Source: Myxococcales bacterium | GTDB lineage: Bacteria > Myxococcota_A > Bradymonadia > UBA4248 | DNA length: 21,354 nucleotides | NCBI GenBank assembly: GCA_004554395.1 | Contig: SFMP01000114.1 | Coordinates: 1 to 21,354 of the forward strand | Direction: 5' to 3' | Part shown: positions 1 to 7,574 of the stretch, in pieces | How positions within the stretch are numbered: position 1 is the first letter of the stretch | Layout: each line of letters opens with the position of its first letter | Translations under genes and position numbers: made by a program | The notes under the pieces: model-generated | Told to the model about the DNA's origin: nothing | The model's input: only the letters and a program-made list of their open reading frames with translations | Database searches by the model: none

Positions 1-528
1 CGCGAATACAACTCCTACCGACTCAATAGCCAAGGCATCTATGGCGCCGGCACTGTCCCCGATATCACCGGCCGATTCGAAGTCGGCTCGATCTGCGGCA
101 AAACCTATACGAAACACGACGACCTCAAGTGCACAAAAGACGCCGAATGCGAAAACAACCGCGTCTGCCACGAAGGCGTCTGCGCCGATATGCGATATGT
201 CATCAGCGGAAAATTGTGCAATCGCGGCACAAAACCCGTCTCGACAAACCTACCCGCATCCTTCTTCTTCTACGATAAAGAAAACGACACTCGCGGCGAT
301 CGCATCTGCACTTCCTACACAAAAACGCCTGTCGGCATCGGAAAATGCGACAAAGTCGGTTGCGAAGTCACCGAAGACGTCTTCAAATCCCTCGTCGGAA
401 AAGACGTTCTCATGATCACAAACGAAGACGAACACGGCCACCGTTCTACCGACGAATGCAACTACAACAACAATAACGACAAGATCACCATCAACGCTTG
501 CGCCGAGAAGATCGAAATCGTCAACTAA
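1..528 (+). CDS. Cys-rich protein, C-terminal part (5' end outside window)
   Basis: The frame is open from the first base to TAA at 526-528, giving 175 residues without the true start. The visible part has a compact Cys motif near residues 40-60 (CTKDAEC, then CHEGVC), which resembles the short disulfide-rich repeats common in secreted or surface proteins of Myxococcota-like bacteria. More Cys residues follow at fairly regular spacing (KLC, RIC, GKC, GCEV, DEC, NAC), as expected for an exported, disulfide-bonded protein. An Asn-rich stretch (NYNNNND) lies near the C-terminus. No enzymatic motif is visible. I do not recognise the family, and function cannot be assigned without the N-terminal part. 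Codon use (many TCG, GTC and GAC codons) matches the neighbouring genes, so it is very likely a real gene. Internal ATG codons such as the one at 190 are not needed as starts because the frame is open upstream. Confidence 0.75.
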   Translation, partial: REYNSYRLNSQGIYGAGTVPDITGRFEVGSICGKTYTKHDDLKCTKDAECENNRVCHEGVCADMRYVISGKLCNRGTKPVSTNLPASFFFYDKENDTRGDRICTSYTKTPVGIGKCDKVGCEVTEDVFKSLVGKDVLMITNEDEHGHRSTDECNYNNNNDKITINACAEKIEIVN

Positions 529-537
529 ACCGCGCCC

Positions 538-592
538 GCCTCTCCTCGCATAGAGAGGAGGCCATGGGAGGAATCAATTGCTTCCTCCCATG
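538..592. terminator. Two adjacent hairpins between convergent genes
   Basis: Hairpin 1 has arms at 538-547 and 553-562 with a 5-nt loop (gcata), one G-T pair and one mismatch. Hairpin 2 is a perfect 11-bp stem, CATGGGAGGAA at 563-573 and TTCCTCCCATG at 582-592, with an 8-nt loop. The pair lies exactly between the convergent Cys-rich gene (stop at 528) and the radical SAM gene, whose TGA sits in the loop of hairpin 2 (574-576). Neither strand has a clear T-run after the stem, so termination is inferred from position and stem strength. A 3'-end-stabilising role is equally possible. Confidence 0.5.
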
Positions 593-2412
593 CGGTAATA
601 CCTCATTAAACGCTTCACATACGCCGTATTCTTCGGGTCGTGATAACGCAATATCGCCTTCTGTGCCTCTCGGTCTGTGCGCGACTTTGCCGTCTCGATC
701 GGCGTCTGACCATCGATCGGCAAATACGGCGTATACCCCGTGTAATACATCGTCGTCGAAGCGCTCATCGGCGTCGGCATAAAACTCTGCACTTGGTCGA
801 CAAACATCCGCCTTTTCATCAACCATTGCGCGACGTCGAGCATCTCGCGCTCTCCGCAACCGGGGTGCGCCGATATAAAATACGGAATGATATATTGTTT
901 CTTACCGCACTCCTGCGACGCCTTTGTAAATATTTCACAAAATTTATCAAATATACTCGCATTAGGCTTGAGCATTAACTCCAATACACGATTATTAATA
1001 TGCTCTGGGGCTATCTTCAAATACCCACTCGTATGATACTTTGCAATCTCCCGTATATATTCCGGCGATAACATTGCCAAATCATACCTTATCCCCGACG
1101 ATATAAATACGTGTTTCACCTCTGCAATATCGCGAATCTTCCGATATAATTCAATTATCGGGCCGTGATCCGTATTCATATTCTTGCAAATCTGCGGCAC
1201 CAAACACGATGGCTTCGTACACTTTGCACATACATCGGGGTTCTTCGACGTCATCTTATACATATTTGCCGACGGACCACCAATATCGCTTATCGTCGCC
1301 GTCTTCTTCGGTTCCATCGCACAAATCGCGCGAACTTCGCGAGCAATGCTCTCGGGGCTACGACTCTGTATCACTCGCCCCTCGTGCGCCGCTATCGAAC
1401 AAAATGCACAACCGCCAAAACAACCACGCATCGTCGTCACCGACGTCTTTATCATATCAAATGCGGGGATCCGCTTCTCACCATACGACGGGTGCGGTTG
1501 GCGAGAAAACGGCAAATCATAGACCGAATCGAGGTCTTCGGTCGAAAGCGGCTCGGGAATCGGCCCAACCCACAACTCGCGCGAACCATGTTTCTGCACC
1601 AATCCATGCCCACCAACCCGCGTCTCGAGTATCTGAAGCCTCGATGCACGCGCAAACGCCCGCTTGTCGCGCTTCACCTCTTCAAACGACGGCAAACGCC
1701 TCACGTCGTAATCGCCACTATGCCCTGGCCGGTCATCGTCGCGAACGCGCAATTCCCCAGGCAACGAATCGACCATCACGGCCACACCGGGCATCCCAGC
1801 AAACCGCTCCAACGGCCACTGATACGACAACCCATGCGCCACCTGCTCCAACGTCCACTCACCGCTGCCAAAACTTATCAAATCCGCACCAGAATCGACC
1901 AATATCGACGGCATCACCGTGTCGCTCCAATAGTCGTAATGCGCCACGCGCCGCAAACTCGCCTCGATCCCCCCTATCACAACCGGCACATCGGGGGCCA
2001 AACGCTTGCACGCCCGCGCATAAACCGTCAACGCTCGGTCGGGCCGCGCACCTGCCCGCCCTCCTGGCGTATACGCATCGTCATGACGACGCCGCTTCTC
2101 CGCCGTGTAATGGTTCACCATCGAGTCCATATTCCCCGAATTTATCCCCCAAAACAACGCCGGCACACCCAACGCCAAATAATCCGCGTCGCACTTGGGC
2201 TGCGCCACCACCCCAACGCGAAAGCCCTCGGCATGCAAAAAACGCCCGACTATCCCCGTCGAAAACGACGGATGGTCGATATACGCATCGCCCCCAACCA
2301 AGACGATGTCGCACACATCCCAACCCAAACAATCCATCTCCTCACGCGTCATCGGCAACACTGGTGCCGTTCCCAAACGCGCTGCCCAAAATTTCTTATG
2401 TGTATGAAGCAA
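574..2412 (-). CDS. ygiQ: YgiQ family radical SAM protein (UPF0313-type)
   Basis: This 612-residue protein is recognisable as YgiQ-type from its N-terminal region (KFWAARLG near residue 8, VLVGGDAYIDHPSF near 37-50, and a cobalamin-binding-like segment to about 75) and its radical SAM core. The [4Fe-4S]-binding CxxxCxxC motif is CFGGCAFC, with C331, C335 and C338. Additional Cys residues follow at 395, 398, 403 and 409. The family's reaction is not well established. The E. coli protein is over 700 residues, so this is a shorter version lacking part of the C-terminal extension. The start is TTG (2412-2410). It is preferred because a strong Shine-Dalgarno sequence (GGGAGGGAG) precedes it by about 7-8 nt and the homologous N-terminus begins there. 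It is divergent from the AAA-ATPase-like gene and convergent with the Cys-rich gene, with its stop codon inside a hairpin loop. Confidence 0.92.
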   Translation of the reverse strand: MLHTHKKFWAARLGTAPVLPMTREEMDCLGWDVCDIVLVGGDAYIDHPSFSTGIVGRFLHAEGFRVGVVAQPKCDADYLALGVPALFWGINSGNMDSMVNHYTAEKRRRHDDAYTPGGRAGARPDRALTVYARACKRLAPDVPVVIGGIEASLRRVAHYDYWSDTVMPSILVDSGADLISFGSGEWTLEQVAHGLSYQWPLERFAGMPGVAVMVDSLPGELRVRDDDRPGHSGDYDVRRLPSFEEVKRDKRAFARASRLQILETRVGGHGLVQKHGSRELWVGPIPEPLSTEDLDSVYDLPFSRQPHPSYGEKRIPAFDMIKTSVTTMRGCFGGCAFCSIAAHEGRVIQSRSPESIAREVRAICAMEPKKTATISDIGGPSANMYKMTSKNPDVCAKCTKPSCLVPQICKNMNTDHGPIIELYRKIRDIAEVKHVFISSGIRYDLAMLSPEYIREIAKYHTSGYLKIAPEHINNRVLELMLKPNASIFDKFCEIFTKASQECGKKQYIIPYFISAHPGCGEREMLDVAQWLMKRRMFVDQVQSFMPTPMSASTTMYYTGYTPYLPIDGQTPIETAKSRTDREAQKAILRYHDPKNTAYVKRLMRYYRMGGSN

Positions 2413-2488
2413 AATCGACTCCCTCCCAGCTTACAGCTTACAACTGACGACTTTCGTCTCTCGTCTTTTTTCTCTTTGTCTTTGTATC

Positions 2489-2591
2489 GCCCTATCGCGC
2501 TTTGCGCGATACGGGCTTTTGGCTACGCTATTGCCCCTCGCGGGGCAATACGCTCCGCTCATCACCCTATTTCGCTATCGCTCAATACGGG
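2489..2591 (+). repeat. Hairpin array A (three bulged-C modules)
   Basis: Three consecutive hairpins of one design. Module 1: GCCC 2489-2492, TATCGCGC 2493-2500, loop ttt, GCGCGATA 2504-2511, unpaired C2512, GGGC 2513-2516. Module 2: GC 2527-2528, TATTGCCCC 2529-2537, loop tcgc, GGGGCAATA 2542-2550, unpaired C2551, GC 2552-2553. Module 3: CCC 2565-2567, TATT 2568-2571, AATA 2584-2587, unpaired C2588, GGG 2589-2591. The same three modules occur in the opposite orientation at 8199-8302 with close to identical sequence, and related modules occur at 18253-18482. The rest of the 2413-2732 spacer holds the pyrimidine-rich stretch 2450-2486 and the promoter at 2648. Confidence 0.85.
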
Positions 2592-2647
2592 CTCTTCTTT
2601 TTTGCCAGTTTGCGCAGGCTGCGTCAATTATAGTCTTCCGCACGCCA

Positions 2648-2675
2648 TTGCCTCGACAATACACTATGCTATAAT
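2648..2675 (+). promoter_or_regulatory. Extended -10 sigma70-type promoter
   Basis: A perfect -10 box TATAAT lies at 2670-2675, preceded by TG at 2667-2668 (extended -10, TGCTATAAT). A 4/6 -35 box TTGCCT lies at 2648-2653 with a 16-bp spacer. The expected transcription start is near 2682, which leaves a leader of about 50 nt before the ATG at 2733. It should drive the AAA-ATPase-like gene. Confidence 0.65.
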
Positions 2676-2732
2676 GATAGCTTGTGTCGGTGGCGGGCGT
2701 CGCCACTTGCCACAAAGACCGAGGAGGGCGAG

Positions 2733-4346
2733 ATGGGCATTTTTTTGAATCCGGGAAATATCGGTTTTGAGCAAATCGTTAGCGAAGATACGTATGTCGA
2801 TAAAACTGGGATTATTGGATATCTCAACCAATGGTTAAACAAATCAACGCGATATGTATGCGTAAGTCGGGCGCGGCGTTTTGGCAAGACCGTAGCGGCG
2901 AAGACGATCCAAGCATACTACGACAATTCGTGCGATTCGCGCGAATTGTTTGCCCCCTACGAAATCGCTCGCGTTCCATCGTTCGAAACGCATATCAACA
3001 AGTACGACGTGATTGGATTGGATTTACTAGCCTTTTTCCAACGTAGGCACGATCACAAGACTTTTATCGATCGCCTAGAGATGGCTGTACTTGCTGAAAT
3101 ATGCGACAAATGGCCCGACATCGATGGACTCGTAGATATGACGCTTGCCGATGCTCTCGTCAAAGTGCACGATAAAACGGGCGCGCAGTTCGTATTCGTC
3201 ATCGACGAATGGGATGCCGTATTCCGCTATTATCCAAAAGACGAATCATTGCAATCGGAGTGGATTCATTTCCTTCGCGACATGTTCAAACAGGCAAATA
3301 TGGATAAGTGCGTCGCGCTCGTCTATATGACGGGTATCTTACCCGTCAAGAAGTATAGCACGCAATCGTCGTTGAATCAGTTTTTTGAATACACCATGAT
3401 TCAGCCATTAGAACTGGAAAAGTATGTTGGATTTTTGCCATCAGAGGTCGACGCATTGTGCGAGAAGTTTGATATGGATCGCGCAGAGGCCGCCAATTGG
3501 TACGATGGTTATACGTTCCCTCACGAGCACCATGTATACAACCCGTGTTCAGTGGCTAAAGCCATGAAGAGTCATACCTACAGTTGCTACTGGACGCAAA
3601 CCGATACATTTGAATCGCTATTAAAATATATCAATATCGACCTCGATGGTATATATAACGACGTCATGCATATGATAGGTGGCGGACGCGTCGATGTCGA
3701 TATATCTGCTTATGATAAATCATTTACGATACCCCAAAATAAGAATCATTGTTTCTCGTTGCTCGTACATATCGGTTATTTGGGATATGATGCAATGGCA
3801 TCGCAAGTCTTTATCCCCAACGAAGAAGTGCGTTTGGCGTTTCGGAGTGCTTTGGAAGAGTGCTCGTGGCCCGAAGCCATCAAGCCATATCAACGATCGA
3901 AAAAGTTTATCGATGCCATCCATGCCGAAGATAGTGCAACCGTCGCTCGCATGGTCGAAGAAACGCATCAATATATGACATCGGTATTGAATTACAATAA
4001 TGAAAACGCCCTAGCTTGTGTCGTTTCAGTCTTGTGCTTTTATGCCGAAAATCTCTACCATGTCATCCGCGAGTTCCCAACCGGCAAAGGCTTTGCCGAT
4101 ATCGTCTTGTTGCCCAAAAAGGGCGTACACAAACCCGCGATTGTCGTCGAACTCAAATTCAACAAAGATGTCAAAGCGGCCATCGACCAGATCCACAATA
4201 ATCAATATCCGGGGCGACTCGCCGATTTCTATGGCGATTTGATATTGGTCGGCATCTGCTACGATAAGAAAAAGGCACACGATTGTGCCATCGAGAGGGT
4301 TGAGCGAGAGAGAGTAGAACCATTGACATCATTCCATAGCCCTTGA
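2733..4346 (+). CDS. AAA-ATPase-like / PD-(D/E)XK nuclease-like protein (AAA-ATPase_like + PDDEXK_9 architecture)
   Basis: The 537-residue protein has the two-part architecture typical of this family. The N-terminal ATPase-like part starts with VDKTGII (residues 22-28), then the P-loop-like SRARRFGKT (45-53), a Walker B-like segment FVFVIDEWDA (D158, E159), the family segment YMTGILPVKKY (198-209) and WYDGY (256-260). The C-terminal part carries a complete PD-(D/E)XK-type signature: GFADIVLL with D456, then VVELK with E473 and K475. Length is normal for the family, and nothing is missing. The start is the ATG at 2733, not the in-frame ATG at 2682, because GAGGAGG (2721-2727) sits at good spacing and the paralogue at 18616 begins at the equivalent residue. 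It has its own promoter and lies next to hairpin array A. The cellular role of this family is not established; defence or mobile-element functions are guesses. Its 3' end overlaps the convergent lipoprotein pseudogene by 18 bp. Confidence 0.9.
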   Translation: MGIFLNPGNIGFEQIVSEDTYVDKTGIIGYLNQWLNKSTRYVCVSRARRFGKTVAAKTIQAYYDNSCDSRELFAPYEIARVPSFETHINKYDVIGLDLLAFFQRRHDHKTFIDRLEMAVLAEICDKWPDIDGLVDMTLADALVKVHDKTGAQFVFVIDEWDAVFRYYPKDESLQSEWIHFLRDMFKQANMDKCVALVYMTGILPVKKYSTQSSLNQFFEYTMIQPLELEKYVGFLPSEVDALCEKFDMDRAEAANWYDGYTFPHEHHVYNPCSVAKAMKSHTYSCYWTQTDTFESLLKYINIDLDGIYNDVMHMIGGGRVDVDISAYDKSFTIPQNKNHCFSLLVHIGYLGYDAMASQVFIPNEEVRLAFRSALEECSWPEAIKPYQRSKKFIDAIHAEDSATVARMVEETHQYMTSVLNYNNENALACVVSVLCFYAENLYHVIREFPTGKGFADIVLLPKKGVHKPAIVVELKFNKDVKAAIDQIHNNQYPGRLADFYGDLILVGICYDKKKAHDCAIERVERERVEPLTSFHSP

Positions 4347-4365
4347 CCTCACCCCTGGCCTGCCC

Positions 4366-4391
4366 CCCCCTCTCCATAAATGGCGAGGGGG
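4366..4391. terminator. Hairpin downstream of AAA-ATPase-like gene
   Basis: CCCCCTC (4366-4372) pairs with GAGGGGG (4385-4391). One T/C mismatch follows, then an inner CCAT (4374-4377) to ATGG (4380-4383) pairing with a 2-nt loop. It lies 20 bp after the stop of the + strand AAA-ATPase-like gene. No T-run follows on the + strand (AAAAG follows), so its role as a terminator is uncertain. Confidence 0.35.
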
Positions 4392-4415
4392 AAAAGACGC
4401 CCGCGCCGCGGGCGT
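4392..4415 (-). terminator. Intrinsic terminator for the minus-strand lipoprotein gene
   Basis: A perfect 8-bp stem, ACGCCCGC (4397-4404) and GCGGGCGT (4408-4415), has a 3-nt loop. Read on the minus strand it is followed by CTTTT (4396-4392), the usual layout of an intrinsic terminator. It lies inside the apparent reading frame of the lipoprotein pseudogene, which supports loss of the original stop codon. Confidence 0.55.
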
Positions 4416-5433
4416 GATTGATTGGGCATGGCAGTTGGATTCGGCATCGCCCGAGCGATAATAATCGGCGATTTCAACATATTCGAGATAATCCTTATTA
4501 CTTTCAATAAATCTATTATATTTGCAAACGCCTAAATGAACCTTAAATCCTTCAAAAGACTCTTTGCCTTCGTCTATTTGCTTTTGAGTCAAAAGCCCTG
4601 GATTGCGTTTTGCAAATTCATCGACAGCTTTTGCTTTGCGTTCTTTGAATTTCGACAAGTAATCTTCGCGAGCCTTGTCCATTATGGCAAATGCTTCGTC
4701 TTTTGAGATTTCTTTCCCCTTATAAACATATACGGTTTTCGATGCATTACCATAATAGCATAGATCATCGGTATTGAGTGTGGGAGCGTCGAATTTGATC
4801 CCAAACGCGACAACTGCTTGCATATCGCAATCCGATGCATGTTTGCGTCGATCACCGCAATCAACGACGTCGATATCAAATCGATGGGCTTACCACTGCT
4901 ATCCGATGTATCACCTTTGCCGATACATTGACAATTCGCCTTTTCGTCGTAATAACAACCGACGTTGAGTTTTCCAGATTCGCTCGATTGCAAAGTAAAC
5001 TGCTGGACGATAAACAAACCATCTTCAAAGCCTACGATTCCGTAGCTTTCGTCGGTATTGACCTCTTGTTGCGCCGATTCAGAAGAACTACATGACGTGA
5101 GGCAAAGCCCAAATAATGCCATAATTGCTAGTGGTCGATTCATCGAAGCCTCCTGCTGTATACAAAGTGAATATAATTGACACATATTGAAATCGTAATG
5201 AACGTAACCCAACAATCATCACCTCGTGAATTATAACGCATACCGGTGCCGTATCCAAGAACACGACTAAAAAAAGCAACCAACCGTTCGCCCTATCGTT
5301 CTCTCAACGCGCTGCTTTAGATATTGGGATGGCGTCGAAATGCGTTGTGTCCGTGAAGGAGTAAAGTGTTTGCGTGGGGATACGACAACGACAGTGGTCG
5401 ACGGAGCGTGCGAAAAAAAGTTGGTGTCGTGGC

Positions 5434-5461
5434 TTGACTGTGTGTCGTTGGGGTTTAACGT
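5434..5461 (+). promoter_or_regulatory. Weak candidate groES promoter
   Basis: TTGACT (5434-5439, 5/6 match to -35) is followed by a 16-bp spacer and TAACGT (5456-5461, 3/6 match to -10). Transcription would start near 5469, just before the leader hairpin. The -10 box is poor, so this is a tentative call. Confidence 0.25.
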
Positions 5462-5475
5462 GATGCGACTGTTTG

Positions 5476-5515
5476 GCACGCCAATGCGAGTGGGCTCGAT
5501 GCGGCGTGCTTTTTT
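5476..5515 (+). terminator. Terminator-like stem-loop in groES leader (possible attenuator)
   Basis: GCACGCC (5476-5482) pairs perfectly with GGCGTGC (5503-5509) and is followed at once by six T (5510-5515). Inside the loop, CGAG and CTCG can form a second short stem capped by TGGG. The groES ribosome site AGGAG starts 10 nt after the T-run. No + strand gene ends upstream, so it is not an ordinary gene-end terminator. An alternative partner for the left arm exists at 5406-5411 (GCGTGC). Confidence 0.5.
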
Positions 5516-5538
5516 CACGATTTTTAGGAGTTATCATC

Positions 5539-5826
5539 ATGAAAGTTCGTCCCTTACAAGACAGAGTCCTCGTCAAACGCGTCGAAAGCGAAACACGCAG
5601 TGCTGGTGGCATCATCATTCCCGATACGGCGAAAGAGAAGCCGTTAGAGGGTATCGTGATAGCCGTTGGGTTGGGCAAGCGCCTCGACGATGGGTCGCGT
5701 GTGGCACCCGAAGTCAAGGAAGGCGATCGCGTGTTGTTTGGCAAGTATGCAGGCACCGAAATCAAAGTCGATGGCGTCGATCACATGATACTGAAAGAAA
5801 GCGATATCTTGGGCATTTTAGATTAA
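5539..5826 (+). CDS. groES: Co-chaperonin GroES (Hsp10)
   Basis: This 95-residue protein is a full-length GroES: KVRPLQDRVLVKR at the N-terminus, the mobile-loop region with SAGGIIIPDTAKEKP (about residues 22-36), GDRVLFGKYAGTEIK (about 64-78) and a C-terminal segment ending ESDILGILD. It forms the heptameric lid on GroEL and closes the folding chamber in the cytoplasm. The start is the ATG at 5539 with AGGAG 8 nt upstream; in-frame codons further upstream (to 5473) lack homology. groEL follows after 25 bp, the standard groESL arrangement, and both are probably co-transcribed from a promoter upstream of 5476. Confidence 0.97.
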   Translation: MKVRPLQDRVLVKRVESETRSAGGIIIPDTAKEKPLEGIVIAVGLGKRLDDGSRVAPEVKEGDRVLFGKYAGTEIKVDGVDHMILKESDILGILD

Positions 5827-5851
5827 TCTATATCGTTAGAGGAGTAGAAAT

Positions 5852-7492
5852 ATGGCTGCAAAAGAAATTATTTTTGACGAACAGGCGCGTAAAAAAGTCC
5901 TCCGTGGCGTGAATCAAATTGCCGACGCGGTCAAAGTTACGCTGGGTCCTAAAGGGCGCAACGTCGTCATCCAGAAGGCTTATGGAGCACCGCTCATTAC
6001 GAAAGATGGCGTCACGGTTGCCAAAGAAGTCGAGCTCGAAGACAAATTCGAGAACATGGGGGCGCAAATGGTGCGCGAAGTGGCGTCGAAGACGAACGAC
6101 ATTGCCGGCGACGGCACGACGACGGCGACTGTTTTGGCGCAAGCCATCTTCCGCGAAGGCGTGAAATTCGTCATCGCAGGTCAGAGCCCGATGAGCATCA
6201 AACGCGGCATCGATAAATCGGTCGAAGCCGTCGTCGCAGAACTCAAGAAATTGGCTCGTCCGACGCAATCGGAGCAAGAAATCGAACAAGTCGGAACGAT
6301 TTCGGCCAATGCCGACCGCACGGTTGGTGAAATTTTGGCGCGAGCCATGACGGAAGTCGGCAAAGATGGCGTCATCACCGTCGAAGAGGCGAAAGGTCTC
6401 GAAACCGAGCTCAAAGTCGTCGAAGGTATGCAATTCGACCGTGGCTATTTGTCGCCGTATTTCGTGACGAATGCCGACCGCATGACCGTCGAATTCGACA
6501 AACCAAAAGTCTTGCTCTACGACAAGAAGATTTCGAGCATGAACGAGCTTTTGCCGATTCTCGAAAAAGTGGCAGGTGCGAGCCGTCCGCTCGTGATCAT
6601 CGCCGAAGACGTCGAAAACGAAGCTCTGGCGACGCTCGTCGTCAATCGTATGCGCGGTGCGCTCCAAGTCGCAGCCGTCAAGGCCCCAGGCTTTGGCGAT
6701 CGCCGCAAAGCCATGATGGAAGACATCGCCGCATTGACGGGTGGCACGCTCATCACCGCCGATTTGGGTATGAAGCTCGAAGATGCGACGATCGACATGT
6801 TGGGCGAGGCGGAACGCGTCAACATCGACAAAGACAATACGACGATCGTCAATGGTGCGGGTAAAGCCGAAGCCATTCAAGCTCGTGTCAACCAAATTCG
6901 CGCCGCCATCGAGGAATCGAAATCGGATTACGATCGCGAAAAGTTGCAAGAACGCCTCGCTAAGCTCGTCGGTGGCGTTGCCGTCGTTCAAGTCGGTGCC
7001 GCAACCGAAGTCGAAATGAAAGAGAAAAAAGCTCGCGTTGAAGATGCACTCAACGCGACGCGTGCCGCTATCGAAGAGGGCATTGTTCCTGGTGGTGGCG
7101 TTGCACTCGTTCGCGCTCAAAAAGCACTCGATGGGCTCAAATTGCCTGCCGATGAGCAGTTCAGCGTCGATATCGTGCGCCGTGCTATCGAAGAGCCGAT
7201 TCGCCAAATCGCCGAAAATGCGGGCGTCGACGGTTCGATCGTCGTCCAAAAAGTCCGCGAAGGCAAAGACGGCTTTGGCTACAATGCCGCAACCGATACG
7301 TATGAAGACCTCTTGACGGCTGGCGTCATCGATCCGGCAAAAGTGACGCGTAGTGCGTTGCAATATGCTGCAAGCATCGCTGGGCTCTTGCTCACGACCG
7401 ATGCCATGATCGCCGAATTGCCCAAAGACGACAAAGCACCTGCTATGCCCGCCGGCGGCGGCATGGGTGGTATGGGCGGTATGGGCTTCTAA
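5852..7492 (+). CDS. groEL: Chaperonin GroEL (Hsp60)
   Basis: This 546-residue protein has the standard GroEL length. Visible signatures are TLGPKGRNVVI (30-40), the nucleotide-binding GDGTTTAT (86-93), the apical domain with RGYLSPYFVTN, the segment PGFGDRRKAMMEDIA, the late signature ending EEGIVPGGGVAL, and the C-terminal Gly-Met-rich tail (GGGMGGMGGMGF). It forms the double-ring ATP-driven folding chamber in the cytoplasm, working with the GroES encoded just upstream. The ATG at 5852 follows AGAGGAG with 7-nt spacing. A strong hairpin at 7505-7529 follows the stop. Nothing is missing or unusual. Codon use shows many GTC and TCG codons like its neighbours. Confidence 0.98.
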   Translation: MAAKEIIFDEQARKKVLRGVNQIADAVKVTLGPKGRNVVIQKAYGAPLITKDGVTVAKEVELEDKFENMGAQMVREVASKTNDIAGDGTTTATVLAQAIFREGVKFVIAGQSPMSIKRGIDKSVEAVVAELKKLARPTQSEQEIEQVGTISANADRTVGEILARAMTEVGKDGVITVEEAKGLETELKVVEGMQFDRGYLSPYFVTNADRMTVEFDKPKVLLYDKKISSMNELLPILEKVAGASRPLVIIAEDVENEALATLVVNRMRGALQVAAVKAPGFGDRRKAMMEDIAALTGGTLITADLGMKLEDATIDMLGEAERVNIDKDNTTIVNGAGKAEAIQARVNQIRAAIEESKSDYDREKLQERLAKLVGGVAVVQVGAATEVEMKEKKARVEDALNATRAAIEEGIVPGGGVALVRAQKALDGLKLPADEQFSVDIVRRAIEEPIRQIAENAGVDGSIVVQKVREGKDGFGYNAATDTYEDLLTAGVIDPAKVTRSALQYAASIAGLLLTTDAMIAELPKDDKAPAMPAGGGMGGMGGMGF

Positions 7493-7504
7493 GCCATATA
7501 CAGA

Positions 7505-7529
7505 AATGGCGCCCGTTTGGGGCGCCATT
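7505..7529. terminator. Hairpin between convergent groEL and gspG
   Basis: This is a perfect 10-bp stem, AATGGCGCCC (7505-7514) and GGGCGCCATT (7520-7529), with a 5-nt loop. It lies 12 bp after the groEL stop and 45 bp beyond the gspG stop on the other strand, so it probably serves both convergent transcription units. T-runs are weak (TTTCTGTAT on the minus strand side). Confidence 0.6.
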
Positions 7530-7574
7530 CGCATTCCCCTAGTGCGTTGTCGCATTGGGGGGAGGTCAATGTGG

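Larger units (their letters stand above)
4329..5143 (-). pseudogene. Lipoprotein gene, frameshifted
   Basis: The reading frame starts at ATG 5143-5141 behind AGGAGG (6-nt spacing). It encodes a lipoprotein signal peptide with lipobox LTSC (lipidated C18), followed by a Ser-rich stretch and a Cys-containing domain. Coding character stops after about residue 87 (SSGKP) and continues in another frame. That frame reads through a plausible Cys-containing stretch (VDCGDRRKHASDCDMQ) into a Lys/Glu-rich helical region and the visible frame to TGA at 4331-4329. One extra base near 4885-4900, for instance in the CCC run, would restore a single frame. The downstream end also looks abnormal, since the open frame runs through the terminator-like hairpins at 4366-4415 and yields low-quality residues, so a second 3' lesion is likely. 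I do not recognise the family. It is either a decayed gene or a sequencing or assembly error in an intact lipoprotein gene. Confidence 0.65.
5144..5538 (+). other. groES upstream region, no gene seen
   Basis: This 395-bp spacer separates the lipoprotein pseudogene (transcribed leftward) from groES (rightward). Neither strand has a reading frame with recognisable protein features; the open frames there have no homology-like motifs and no good ribosome sites. It must hold promoters in both directions. On the + strand only a weak candidate is visible (5434-5461). Just before groES is a strong stem-loop followed by six T (5476-5515). I found no CIRCE element (TTAGCACTC-N9-GAGTGCTAA), the usual HrcA operator of groE operons. 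Confidence 0.6.

Noticed and set aside
1165..2748. Long + strand open frames opposite the radical SAM gene
   Set aside because: They are antisense shadows of a well-supported gene, with no recognisable domains.
5473..5489. Possible sigma54 promoter before groES (TTGGCACG)
   Set aside because: The -24 box is perfect but the -12 GC element is one base too close, and sigma54 spacing is strict; the sequence is also the left arm of the leader stem.
5144..5538. CIRCE/HrcA operator expected before groES
   Set aside because: No TTAGCACTC-N9-GAGTGCTAA sequence or close variant was found on either strand.
5828..7555. Long minus-strand open frame opposite groEL
   Set aside because: Shadow of groEL caused by codon bias; no motif or ribosome site supports it.
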